The notes: generated from the letters alone by a model not told the origin. Positions 1-6,667 are shown, numbered from the stretch's first letter. The stretch is 12,515 bases of DNA from Lachnospiraceae bacterium (GCA_031262285.1 JAISHZ010000040.1:1-12515), one strand, 5' to 3'. Made by a program: numbers and translations.

Positions 1-234
1 ATCTTATCGCAATTGTTCAAAATCTCTTTTTACACATGGGGTTTGTCCCTACTGTTTTGGGCTTTTCTCTACACCAAGCAGAAAGAAAAGATTCTGATCA
101 CGATCTTTCCGCTCCTGTATCTTGGAACATTATTGTTGGGACCAGTCGCTTTGGTGCGATATACGTTTCCGGTGATCATTAGCTTACCTTGCTTCATAGG
201 GTTGCTGCTTCAGAATAGCGCAGATAAGAGTTAG
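1..234 (+). CDS. C-terminal fragment of a polytopic membrane protein (partial, 5' end outside window)
   Basis: The reading frame is open from base 1 and stops at TAG 232-234, giving the last 77 residues of a longer protein. A TTG in the frame near base 13 is unlikely to be the true start because the frame continues upstream. Two or three hydrophobic segments are visible: one around residues 11-24 (rich in W, L, F), a short charged loop KQKEK, then a hydrophobic stretch through LLGPVALVRYTFPVII and another, SLPCFIGLLL, before a short polar tail. The GPVALVRYTFPV pattern near the C-terminus recalls the last membrane segments of large DUF6020-like or glycosyltransferase-like integral membrane proteins of Firmicutes, but this is memory of a pattern and not a search. 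The palindromic element at 235-459 begins directly after the stop codon. Confidence 0.6.
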   Translation: MLSQLFKISFYTWGLSLLFWAFLYTKQKEKILITIFPLLYLGTLLLGPVALVRYTFPVIISLPCFIGLLLQNSADKS

Positions 235-459
235 TTACTTTTCACGCGTTCGCCGATGTACATTCAAAGGCAGTGTATCCCGGACGAACCGCGCAGAGCC
301 GAGGGGAGTTTTGGGTGTTAGACTCTCTGGGCGTTCCGATGAGCCCAGGCATGGTCTCCATCTCCACAGAACGTATAACACCCAAAACTCCCCTCGGCTC
401 TGTGCGGTTCTGTGCTTCGATTGGCTAAAAACGTAAACCGGCGAACGCGTGAACAGTAA
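235..459. repeat. 225-bp near-perfect palindromic element (MITE-like or structured RNA)
   Basis: The ends form a terminal inverted repeat: 235-255 pairs with 439-459 at 20 of 21 positions, including the perfect 15-mer TTCACGCGTTCGCCG at 241-255 against 439-453. A second, 35-bp inverted repeat lies inside: 286-320 against 376-410, with 34 exact pairs and a G.U-compatible pair at 293/403. The centre (321-375) contains a smaller hairpin, CTGGGC 327-332 with GCCCAG 343-348. No transposase is encoded, and the minus-strand open frame across it is probably chance. A related end occurs at 4004-4037. This fits a non-autonomous, MITE-type repeat inserted just after the upstream gene; the alternatives are a very large terminator or a structured RNA. 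No clear target-site duplication was identified. Confidence 0.7.
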
Positions 460-499
460 TAAGCTTTTAAATGGAGAATGAAACAAGAAAGAAAATGCC

Positions 500-528
500 T
501 TGTCCCCTTTTTGGGAGTATGGTAAAAT
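500..528 (+). promoter_or_regulatory. SigA-type extended -10 promoter for argF
   Basis: TTGTCC (500-505, 4 of 6 consensus positions) is followed by a 17-bp spacer and TAAAAT (523-528, 5 of 6), with a TG at 520-521 that makes an extended -10. Transcription would start around 535, giving a leader of about 150 nt before argF. It lies outside the palindromic element and is the only convincing promoter in this gap. Confidence 0.6.
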
Positions 529-529
529 G

Positions 530-550
530 CATGAATGAGTAATTAGCATG
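530..550. promoter_or_regulatory. Possible ArgR/AhrC operator over the argF transcription start
   Basis: A 21-bp stretch begins and ends with CATG and holds TGAAT, then GAGT, then AATTA, loosely resembling the ARG-box consensus (TGAAT, four A/T-rich bases, ATTCA). It sits just after the -10 hexamer, where a repressor would block initiation. The match is imperfect (the right half lacks a good ATTCA) and no regulator gene is in view, so this is a tentative inference from position and gene function. Confidence 0.25.
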
Positions 551-608
551 GAACATGGAAAGATAGCTAGCAGCTCTTAAATTGTTTTTTGAGAAAGTGC
601 TATATCCG

Positions 609-640
609 AAAAGAAGCCAAGCCTTGGCTTTTCTTTTTTT
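609..640 (+). terminator. Terminator-like hairpin in the argF leader (possible attenuator)
   Basis: AAGCCA (614-619) pairs with TGGCTT (625-630) around a short AGCCT loop and is followed by a T-rich tract (629-640, interrupted by one C). This is the form of an intrinsic terminator. It lies about 75 nt downstream of the predicted argF start and 45 nt before the argF start codon, so it could attenuate argF. No T-box sequence or leader peptide was recognised. Alternatively it ends transcripts arriving from upstream. Confidence 0.55.
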
Positions 641-684
641 ACACATCTGTCGCGATACCGGTAGTTTCGCAGAATGGAGGAAAC

Positions 685-1671
685 ATGAACTTAAAAGGAA
701 AAGATTTTTTGAAGTTGCTTGATTTTACCCCGCAGGAGATTACTTTCCTATTAGATTTGGCAGCTGAGTACAAGGAAAAGAAGAAAAACAAGATTCCTAC
801 CGAAGAGTTTCGTGGACGGAATATTGCGCTCATTTTTGAAAAGACTTCTACGAGAACCAGATGTGCTTTTGAAGTCGCGGCATATGATTTGGGAATACAC
901 GCTACATTTTTGGATCCGGTCAGTTCTCAGATCGGGAACAAAGAGAGTATCGCGGATACGGCAAGAGTGTTGGGTAGTATGTACGACGGCATACAATATC
1001 GCGGTTACGGGCAAGATATCGTAGAAGAAATTGCGCGGTATTCGAAGGTACCTGTCTGGAACGGTCTAACGAATGAATTTCATCCTACGCAAATGCTCGC
1101 GGATCTTTTAACGATACGGGAACATTTCGGGTATTTGGAAGGCATTCGCTTATGCTACTTAGGGGATGCGCGCTACAATATGGGGAACTCCCTTATGGTG
1201 GCTTGTGCCAAAATGGGAATGCACTTTATCGCTTGTACATCCCCCAAATATTACCCGTCGGAAGAATTGATCACACAGTGTCGTGAAATTGCCGCACAGA
1301 CAGGAGCGGAGATTACCCTTACATCAGATGTATTAAGCGGAACAAAGAATGCCGATGTCATCTATACCGATGTTTGGTTGTCTATGGGAGAACCGCAAGC
1401 AGCATGGGACGAGAGAATCCGTGATTTAACACCCTATCAAGTGACTGCGCAAGTCATGCAAAACGCCGGTGACAAAGCGGTGTTTATGCATGATTTACCA
1501 TCTTTTCACAACAAAGAAACAAAAATCGGGGAACAAATCTGTACTCAATATGGGTTGGAAGCGTTGGAAGTTACCGATGAAGTGTTTGAATCGGCGCAAT
1601 CGATCGTTTTTCAAGAAGCAGAAAATAGAATGCACACCATTAAGGCTGTGATCGCAGCGACCATTGAATAA
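685..1671 (+). CDS. argF: Ornithine carbamoyltransferase with HDLP in place of HCLP
   Basis: Transfers the carbamoyl group from carbamoyl phosphate to L-ornithine, making citrulline in arginine biosynthesis (cytoplasmic, usually a trimer). The product is 328 residues, normal for the family. Visible motifs are the carbamoyl-phosphate loop STRTR at 55-59, HPTQ at 133-136, the ornithine-side DVWLSMG at 229-235, and the C-terminal [10 protein letters not shown] block. The usual HCLP motif near residue 270 reads HDLP: codon GAT at 1492-1494 gives Asp270 where a conserved Cys is expected. ATG 685 was chosen because GGAGG (676-680) precedes it and the protein then begins [15 protein letters not shown], as in orthologues; the frame is open further upstream only across the leader hairpin. 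An anabolic role is inferred from the lack of neighbouring arcA/arcC genes in the window. It has its own promoter and ends 90 bp before birA. Confidence 0.93.
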   Translation: MNLKGKDFLKLLDFTPQEITFLLDLAAEYKEKKKNKIPTEEFRGRNIALIFEKTSTRTRCAFEVAAYDLGIHATFLDPVSSQIGNKESIADTARVLGSMYDGIQYRGYGQDIVEEIARYSKVPVWNGLTNEFHPTQMLADLLTIREHFGYLEGIRLCYLGDARYNMGNSLMVACAKMGMHFIACTSPKYYPSEELITQCREIAAQTGAEITLTSDVLSGTKNADVIYTDVWLSMGEPQAAWDERIRDLTPYQVTAQVMQNAGDKAVFMHDLPSFHNKETKIGEQICTQYGLEALEVTDEVFESAQSIVFQEAENRMHTIKAVIAATIE

Positions 1672-1761
1672 ATATAGGAATGTGATGGATAGTTTGAAAG
1701 GAAGGGAACTTTCGGGCTCTTTGATTGCTTGTGTGCCGTTGGTGCGTAGTCGGGAGTATGT

Positions 1762-2718
1762 ATGAGATATAACGAAGATACGAGCAGTAACGAGATGTGC
1801 GATGCGCTAGGACAGCAAAGCAAACAAGAGAGCGCTGCTGTCAGACAGATGAGCAAACAAGAGAGCGCTACTGTCAGACAATTTGGCGATGAGATCTTAT
1901 ATTTTGAGCAGTTGGACTCTACCAGTACTTACGCCAAACAATTGGCTGACAAAGGAGCGCAAGATAAAACGGTAGTACTAGCGAGGATGCAAACGGCAGG
2001 TCGCGGTAGATTTGGGCGTAGATGGGAAAGTCAAGCGGACAAAACCTTGACTTTTTCGGTCATCCTCAGACCGAATCTGTCGACCGCCGCTGCTTCCATG
2101 CTCCCATTGGTCTTTTCCCTCTCAATAGCCGAATCCATACAACCCTTGACGGACAGTCTCGTTCAAATCAAATGGCCTAATGATATCCTTTTGAACCGAC
2201 GGAAAGTATGCGGTATTTTACTGGAACTCATCACCCATGAGAACCAAATGCAATACATCATTGTCGGTATCGGAATCAATTTGCGAAAATGGGATACAGA
2301 CATGGAACTAGGCGCTAAAATGACCAGTTTGGAAGAACATCATATTGATATCGACGACCTACAAAACGACTTAATGCAGCGACAAATCTTGGCAGACTCC
2401 CATTCCTCAACAGAAAGCTCCACATCGCTTCCTCCGCTTTCTTTTTTGCGATCCATTTTGCATAACATAGAAAAAAACTATACACAATTTCTCAGTAACG
2501 CAACACAGGGACTCGGCAAACTCAAAGACGCCTATGAGCGTTTTCTAATCAATCTAGATTGCTATGTTCGTATCATCGACGCAAAAGATACCTACACCGG
2601 CATTGCCAGAGGAATTAATATGCAAGGCGAACTACTGGTAGAAGATGAAGAAGGAAATCTGCACAACGTCTATGCCGGAGAAGTATCTGTTCGTGGGATA
2701 GATGGTTATGTATCATAA
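1762..2718 (+). CDS. birA: Biotin--protein ligase (biotin--[acetyl-CoA-carboxylase] ligase) without N-terminal HTH
   Basis: Activates biotin with ATP and attaches it to the lysine of biotin carboxyl carrier domains. Of the 318 residues, roughly 44-200 are the catalytic domain: LDSTSTYAK at 51-59, the biotinyl-AMP loop GRGRFGR at 80-86, KWPND at 137-141, KVCGILLE at 148-155 and VGIGIN at 168-173. The C-terminal SH3-like domain is seen at about 275-313 (GIARGINMQGELLV, then GEVSVRG). The first 43 residues are polar and contain two 11-residue repeats (SKQESAAVRQM / SKQESATVRQF); no winged-helix DNA-binding domain is evident, so it is probably a ligase only and not a repressor. A Ser/Thr-rich insert (about 212-224) precedes the C-terminal part. 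ATG 1762 has a GGGAG site at 1752-1756. The next gene starts 14 bp after the stop, suggesting co-transcription. Confidence 0.92.
   Translation: MRYNEDTSSNEMCDALGQQSKQESAAVRQMSKQESATVRQFGDEILYFEQLDSTSTYAKQLADKGAQDKTVVLARMQTAGRGRFGRRWESQADKTLTFSVILRPNLSTAAASMLPLVFSLSIAESIQPLTDSLVQIKWPNDILLNRRKVCGILLELITHENQMQYIIVGIGINLRKWDTDMELGAKMTSLEEHHIDIDDLQNDLMQRQILADSHSSTESSTSLPPLSFLRSILHNIEKNYTQFLSNATQGLGKLKDAYERFLINLDCYVRIIDAKDTYTGIARGINMQGELLVEDEEGNLHNVYAGEVSVRGIDGYVS
1819..1884 (+). repeat. 33-bp tandem duplication inside birA
   Basis: Two copies with a 33-bp period start at 1819 and 1852. The first 29 bases of each (1819-1847 and 1852-1880) differ at one position only (G to A, giving Ala versus Thr). 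The period is a multiple of three, so the frame is kept and each copy encodes SKQESA(A/T)VRQ plus one residue. Confidence 0.9.
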
Positions 2719-2732
2719 CAGGGAGGGTAGAA

Positions 2733-3065
2733 ATGCTACCACAAAACAGAATCGTGATATGCGGTGCAAATGCATACACACAGAAATACTACCTCAACCC
2801 GTCATTAGATATTTTACCAAACACTGTGAAAGAAGAACTACAAATCATGAGCGTACTCTTTACGCAGGAAGCAGGCGGACTTTTCCTGCTTTTCTATCAA
2901 AATGATGGAACTGTCACAATAGAAACAAGAGCAGATGACACAGATTATTCGTATGACGAAATCACTGCAGGACTCTTGGTTGGTAAAATACAACGCCAAA
3001 AACAGGAACTATTCCAATCCCTTGAACAATACTATCAAGCAACCCAATTCACCAACCTGGAATAA
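2733..3065 (+). CDS. Small conserved protein, DUF6145-like
   Basis: A 110-residue, probably cytoplasmic protein with no signal peptide or membrane segment. It begins [20 protein letters not shown], continues with [21 protein letters not shown], has a central strand-like region with alternating hydrophobics ([18 protein letters not shown]) and an acidic DDTDY, and ends with a helical [15 protein letters not shown]. From memory, this pattern and its place between birA and coaX match the DUF6145 family described in Lachnospiraceae; its function is unknown. ATG 2733 has the strong site GGGAGGG at 2721-2727 and lies 14 bp after birA, so it is probably in the same transcript. Its link to CoA or biotin metabolism is position only. 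Confidence 0.75.
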   Translation: MLPQNRIVICGANAYTQKYYLNPSLDILPNTVKEELQIMSVLFTQEAGGLFLLFYQNDGTVTIETRADDTDYSYDEITAGLLVGKIQRQKQELFQSLEQYYQATQFTNLE

Positions 3066-3189
3066 ACCAATCGTTACGATTCACGACTACGGCGTTCATA
3101 GCAACAGATCGCACAAATCACCATGCGATGATAATGTAACAAACAATCAACAAATTCAGTTACCACAAACCGCCCTAAAGGAGAACACA

Positions 3190-3993
3190 ATGATACTGGT
3201 AGTCGACGTAGGAAACACCAATATGACTTACGGAGTTTATCGCGATAAGGAACTCCTTGCGACTTTCCGTATGATGACCAAGACACCGAGAACCTCCGAT
3301 GAATACGGAGCAGAATTAACACAAATCCTTACACTCAAAAAGATCGACCACACACAGATCAAAGGAGCGATTATCGCCAGTGTGGTACCGGATCTTATGC
3401 ACGCCTTAGTAGGTGGGATCAATCGATATATCGGAAAGCAACCTCTGATCGTTCGCCCCGGGATTAAGACCGGGATCAAAGTCTCTACAGAGAACCCGAC
3501 CGCTATCGGTGCGGATCGTATCGTGGACGCAGTAGCGGCATACGAAATGTATGGAGGACCTGTGTTGGTGTTGGATTTCGGAACGGCAACCACCTATGAC
3601 CTTGTGACGGCGGATGGATCTTTTGCCGCCGGGATTACCGCGCCGGGGATCCGTATTAGCTCAGAAGCATTATGGAAGCAAACCGCGAAACTACCCAATA
3701 TCGAAATCAAAAAACCCAAATCCATTCTGGCACAAGAGACCATCTCAAGTATGCAAGCCGGTTTGGTATATGGACAAATCGGACAAACCGAATATATTAT
3801 CCAAAAAGTCAAAGAAGAAAGCAAAATCACGGATTTACGTGTCGTTGCGACCGGCGGTTTGGGGAGACTCATCAGTGAGGAAACAAACGCTATTGATATC
3901 TATGATAGTTCTCTGACATTAGATGGTTTGCGTATGATATATGACAAAAACAAGTGTGAGAAGCAAGGACATTCGGTAAAGAGTACCGTCTAA
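3190..3993 (+). CDS. coaX: Type III pantothenate kinase
   Basis: Phosphorylates pantothenate, the first step of coenzyme A synthesis; type III enzymes belong to the ASKHA fold, usually need a monovalent cation and are not feedback-inhibited by CoA (family knowledge). The 267-residue product shows the phosphate-binding DVGNTN at 6-11, GADR at 107-110 with the key Asp109, [10 protein letters not shown] at 128-137 and the late adenosine-side motif ATGGLG at 220-225, in the order expected for CoaX. The frame is open to 2935, but ATG 3190 is chosen because AAAGGAGA (3177-3184) precedes it at 5 nt and orthologues start with [12 protein letters not shown] 124-bp gap without a clear promoter separates it from the DUF6145-like gene. 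Confidence 0.94.
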   Translation: MILVVDVGNTNMTYGVYRDKELLATFRMMTKTPRTSDEYGAELTQILTLKKIDHTQIKGAIIASVVPDLMHALVGGINRYIGKQPLIVRPGIKTGIKVSTENPTAIGADRIVDAVAAYEMYGGPVLVLDFGTATTYDLVTADGSFAAGITAPGIRISSEALWKQTAKLPNIEIKKPKSILAQETISSMQAGLVYGQIGQTEYIIQKVKEESKITDLRVVATGGLGRLISEETNAIDIYDSSLTLDGLRMIYDKNKCEKQGHSVKSTV

Positions 3994-4003
3994 AGATCGA
4001 TCA

Positions 4004-4037
4004 GTACCATTCACGCGTTCGTTGATTTGCGTTTTAG
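4004..4037. repeat. Solo terminal end related to the 235-459 palindromic element
   Basis: TTCACGCGTTCG at 4010-4021 is identical to the left end of the palindromic element at 241-252, and the flanking bases also resemble it: GTACCATTCACGCG here against TTACTGTTCACGCG when the right end is read in reverse. Read in reverse complement, 4010-4036 aligns with the right arm around 426-453 (TAAAA, CGTAAA/CGCAAA, CGAACGCGTGAA) with one gap. No second arm is found before dusB, so it is a remnant or solo end. Confidence 0.55.
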
Positions 4038-4125
4038 AGATACATGGAAACTGTAGATCAAAAACCATTTTTCGGGAAAGGAGGTGCGAAACGCAACTGT
4101 GGTAGCTACAGAAGAGTATGCAAAA

Positions 4126-5130
4126 ATGACACAAAACATACCCTTACGAAACACTGAAACACCGCCTCTTTTGCGGATAGGCAACGTCCCCCTCCGGAAC
4201 CGCTTTATCCTCGCACCGATGGCGGGCGCGACCGACCTTCCGATGCGGGTATTGTGCAGCGAACAAGGAGCAGGACTCGTATGCACAGAAATGATCAGCG
4301 CGAAGGCACTTGTATATCGTGATCCCAAAACGAAAACACTACTGGCGATAGATCCTTGTGAAGCGCCGGTATCGGTGCAATTGTTTGGTTCGGAGCCGGA
4401 AGTCTTGGCGCAGGCCGCGCAAATGATAGAAGAAGTCCCTTATTCCATCTTGGATTTTAATATGGGTTGTCCGGTGCCCAAAATCGTTCGCAATGGAGAG
4501 GGTAGCGCGTTGATGCGAGAACCCAAACGAGTCGAGCAGATACTGACTTCCATGGTACGTGCCACAAAGCGACCTGTTACGGTCAAAATTCGCAAAGGAT
4601 TTGATGCCGCTACTCCTAACGCAGTGGAGATTGCACGAATAGCCGAAGCATGTGGAGTTGCGGCTATCACAGTACATGGCAGAACCAGAGAACAATTTTA
4701 TAGTGGAAACGCCGATTGGGATATTATCAAGGCAGTGAAAAAAGCGGTATCCATTCCGGTGATCGGCAATGGAGATATCACAAGCGCCCATCTGGCGCGC
4801 GAGCTGTATCGACAAACTACCTGCGATGGCTTCATGATAGGTCGCGGCGCACAAGGGAATCCTTGGATATTCCGAGAGTTGATCGCTTTATTCCAAGGAG
4901 ACGACCAGATGAGCGCTCCAACCATGGAAGAAAGAAGTCAAATGGCAAAACGTCATGCGAAGATGATGATAGAACACAAAGGAGCGTATATCGGAGTCCG
5001 TGAAATGCGTAGGGTATTGTCATGGTACACAAACGGATTACCAAACGCGGCGAGCCACCGCAGAAGAATCCATTATATGGAAAACGAGAATGAAATGTTT
5101 GCAATCATGGAAGAGATTTTCCGTGCATAA
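4126..5130 (+). CDS. dusB: tRNA dihydrouridine synthase, DusB type
   Basis: FMN- and NADPH-dependent reductase of uridines in the D-loop of tRNA. With ATG 4126 the product is 334 residues. Motifs in a TIM-barrel order: FILAPMAGATDLP at 27-39, CTEMISAK at 53-60, VQLFGSEPE at 84-92, DFNMGCPVPKIV at 110-121 with the catalytic Cys115, VKIRKG at 153-158, HGRTREQFYSG at 184-194, PVIGNGDI at 211-218 and GFMIGRGAQGNPW at 235-247. A helical C-terminal domain follows. The start is uncertain: a perfect AAAGGAGG at 4077-4084 has no start codon at normal spacing; GTG 4099 lies 14 nt after it (343 residues), while ATG 4126 has only a weak GAAGAG at 4111-4116. I prefer 4126 because the conserved core begins soon after. 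The next gene follows the stop by 9 bp. Confidence 0.92.
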   Translation: MTQNIPLRNTETPPLLRIGNVPLRNRFILAPMAGATDLPMRVLCSEQGAGLVCTEMISAKALVYRDPKTKTLLAIDPCEAPVSVQLFGSEPEVLAQAAQMIEEVPYSILDFNMGCPVPKIVRNGEGSALMREPKRVEQILTSMVRATKRPVTVKIRKGFDAATPNAVEIARIAEACGVAAITVHGRTREQFYSGNADWDIIKAVKKAVSIPVIGNGDITSAHLARELYRQTTCDGFMIGRGAQGNPWIFRELIALFQGDDQMSAPTMEERSQMAKRHAKMMIEHKGAYIGVREMRRVLSWYTNGLPNAASHRRRIHYMENENEMFAIMEEIFRA

Positions 5131-5139
5131 AATGGAAGC

Positions 5140-6009
5140 ATGGACAACATTATATATTTGATCGCACATCGAGATTCGTCGTATGCGACGAAGCCAATCA
5201 TTACAGCCATTCAAAAGAGCAGTACCGTTCGCATATTACGAACACAAATCGGGCTGATCCATGCACAAGCTGGTAACCAATTGACCCAAGTGAGCCTTAC
5301 CACAGAAAAGTCCGACCTGCGTATCCATCCTTTGTTTTTTTGGAAAAGATCCAAAGAAGCAAAAAAGAAGCAGCAGTCGGAGCTACAACAAGAGGAATGG
5401 TTGACGGAACAAATCAATGAGATATTGACACAACTGTCATACCATATCACAGAACATGACTATGCCACGACCATATACCATGACAACGCCGGTATGACAG
5501 TATGGTTTCAAGACAAGAGTAGAAGACAAGTGTGGCGTAGTTTGTGGCCCTATCCTACTTTTTACAGCTATCGGGATCCTGCTTATGCATCGGCTTTGCT
5601 CAAAGAGACGCATTGTTTTCACTATCTGGTATTGGGTTATGATCGTGATGTATTGGAGCTTTTGCATCCCACCTTTCGCAGAATGAAAAGCCTACACTTT
5701 ATATTGGACTATCTCCCGGGAGGCTTTGAAGAAGCGATGGAAGCGTTGTATGACGAGTATGGGTTGACCGCATCCTATTCATGGGTGTCGGACACAATCA
5801 CAGAACACCCTTTTCGACATACGCCGATCGCCTGTTCTATCCCGTCAGTCATACTGGATTACACAGCTGAGCCTAGGGTGCCGCTATTAGAGATAGCGAA
5901 AGGGAGTATCTGGTTGGATATGGATTCTATAGAGGAAAAGCAACGATATATGGAAGATAAAGGTAATTCGATGATCTATTTGTCTCTAAAAAAACTCTGG
6001 CTTGGCTAG
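5140..6009 (+). CDS. Uncharacterised conserved-type protein between dusB and greA
   Basis: A 289-residue protein that I do not recognise as a named family. There is no signal peptide or convincing membrane helix. Visible parts: an N-terminal alpha/beta-like region (MDNIIYLIAHRDSS, VRILRTQIGLI); a Lys/Gln/Glu-rich, probably helical linker at about 69-95; an aromatic region VWRSLWPYPTFYSY (131-144); a mixed domain with YLVLGYDRDVLELLHP and RRMKSLHFILDYLP (162-193); and a C-terminal part with IPSVILDYTAEP and GSIWLDMDSIEEKQRYMEDK (234-274). Proteins with a similar SxWLDMDSxEEK ending occur, from memory, in this position in Lachnospiraceae, which suggests a conserved partner of this locus. It starts 9 bp after dusB with no good ribosome site of its own, so translation may be coupled. 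The promoter of greA begins right after it. Confidence 0.7.
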   Translation: MDNIIYLIAHRDSSYATKPIITAIQKSSTVRILRTQIGLIHAQAGNQLTQVSLTTEKSDLRIHPLFFWKRSKEAKKKQQSELQQEEWLTEQINEILTQLSYHITEHDYATTIYHDNAGMTVWFQDKSRRQVWRSLWPYPTFYSYRDPAYASALLKETHCFHYLVLGYDRDVLELLHPTFRRMKSLHFILDYLPGGFEEAMEALYDEYGLTASYSWVSDTITEHPFRHTPIACSIPSVILDYTAEPRVPLLEIAKGSIWLDMDSIEEKQRYMEDKGNSMIYLSLKKLWLG

Positions 6010-6010
6010 C

Positions 6011-6039
6011 TTGACACCCTCACCAAAACTATGTAATAT
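6011..6039 (+). promoter_or_regulatory. SigA-type promoter for greA
   Basis: A perfect -35 hexamer TTGACA (6011-6016), a 17-bp spacer and TAATAT (6034-6039, 4 of 6 positions, preceded by TG). Transcription would start near 6046, about 60 nt before greA. The hexamer begins one base after the upstream stop codon. Confidence 0.65.
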
Positions 6040-6063
6040 GTGGGTACTAATTTTTAGCCAAAA

Positions 6064-6078
6064 ACGCGCAAAACGCGT
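6064..6078 (+). other. Small hairpin in the greA leader
   Basis: ACGCG (6064-6068) pairs with CGCGT (6074-6078) around a CAAAA loop, between the predicted start of transcription and the ribosome site (GGGAAGGA, 6092-6099). There is no T-tract, so it is not a terminator. The surrounding TTAGCCAAAAACG weakly resembles the right end of the palindromic element (TTGGCTAAAAACG at 421-433), which could make it a third, decayed copy. Confidence 0.35.
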
Positions 6079-6106
6079 AAGAAATCGATATGGGAAGGAT
6101 TGAAAA

Positions 6107-6589
6107 ATGCAGGAAAAAAGGAATATTTTAACGTACGAAGGTCTTCGCAATTATGAAGATGAATTACATGAACTCAAAGTAGTCAAAAGGCAGGAAGTGG
6201 CTCAAAAAATCAAAGAAGCCAGAGAACAGGGAGATCTGTCCGAAAATGCCGAGTACGATGCTGCCAAGGATGAGCAGCGTGACATCGAAGCTCGAATTGA
6301 AGAGCTTGAAAAAATATTGAAAAATGTAGAAGTAGTCGTAGAAGATGAAGTGAATCTGGATCGCATTAACATTGGATGTAAGGTAAGGATTTTAGATATG
6401 GATGCCGGAGACGAGCTCGAATACAAAATCGTAGGCTCCACTGAGGCAAACAGTTTAAAAGGTAAGATTTCCAATGAAAGCCCGGTAGGGAAAGCATTGA
6501 TCGGGAAAAGCGTTGGAGATGTGGCAAAAGTAGAGACACAGGCAGGCGACTTTTCCTATCAAGTACTGGAGATTCAAAGAAGCATATGA
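6107..6589 (+). CDS. greA: Transcription elongation factor GreA
   Basis: Binds the secondary channel of RNA polymerase and stimulates cleavage of the 3' end of RNA in backtracked complexes. The 160 residues match the family length. Residues about 8-75 form the long antiparallel coiled coil, with the acidic tip GDLSENAEYDAAKDEQ at 42-57; Asp43 and Glu46 are the expected metal-coordinating acids at the active centre. Residues about 80-160 are the FKBP-like domain, with GDELEYKIVG, ISNESPVGKALIG and the terminal YQVLEI. ATG 6107 has GGGAAGGA at 6092-6099. It has its own promoter and is followed by a 312-bp gap, so it is probably expressed apart from lysS, at least in part. Confidence 0.96.
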   Translation: MQEKRNILTYEGLRNYEDELHELKVVKRQEVAQKIKEAREQGDLSENAEYDAAKDEQRDIEARIEELEKILKNVEVVVEDEVNLDRINIGCKVRILDMDAGDELEYKIVGSTEANSLKGKISNESPVGKALIGKSVGDVAKVETQAGDFSYQVLEIQRSI

Positions 6590-6606
6590 GGTACTGTTCG
6601 CAGGTT

Positions 6607-6667
6607 GTATCCCGCATAGTCGAAATTGCAAAGAATGTACAATTTCGCAAGGGGTCGCATAGGATGC
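6607..6667 (+). other. Potential RNA stem-loop after greA
   Basis: CGAAATTG (6621-6628) and CAATTTCG (6640-6647) form a perfect 8-bp stem with an 11-nt loop, and GTATCC (6607-6612) can pair with GGATGC (6662-6667) outside it. There is no T-run after it, so it is not a standard intrinsic terminator; it might protect the greA mRNA 3' end or be part of a small RNA. Confidence 0.4.

Noticed and set aside
321..375. Ribozyme-like words in the centre of the palindrome (CCGATGAG as a hammerhead core, GGCATGGTCTCC as an HDV-like entry)
   Set aside because: The hammerhead core has the wrong base at a required U and no GAAA partner; the HDV-like word lacks matching P1 and P2 strands nearby.
235..549. 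104-codon minus-strand open frame across the palindromic element
   Set aside because: It is spread over both arms of the palindrome, lacks a credible ribosome site and a protein-like composition, and is best explained as chance.
589..684. Upstream extension of the argF reading frame
   Set aside because: It runs through the terminator-like hairpin, has no ribosome site, and adds residues not seen at the start of ornithine carbamoyltransferases.
2935..3189. Upstream extension of the coaX reading frame overlapping the DUF6145-like gene
   Set aside because: The strong site AAAGGAG at 3177-3183 and the family-typical [11 protein letters not shown] start place the beginning at 3190.
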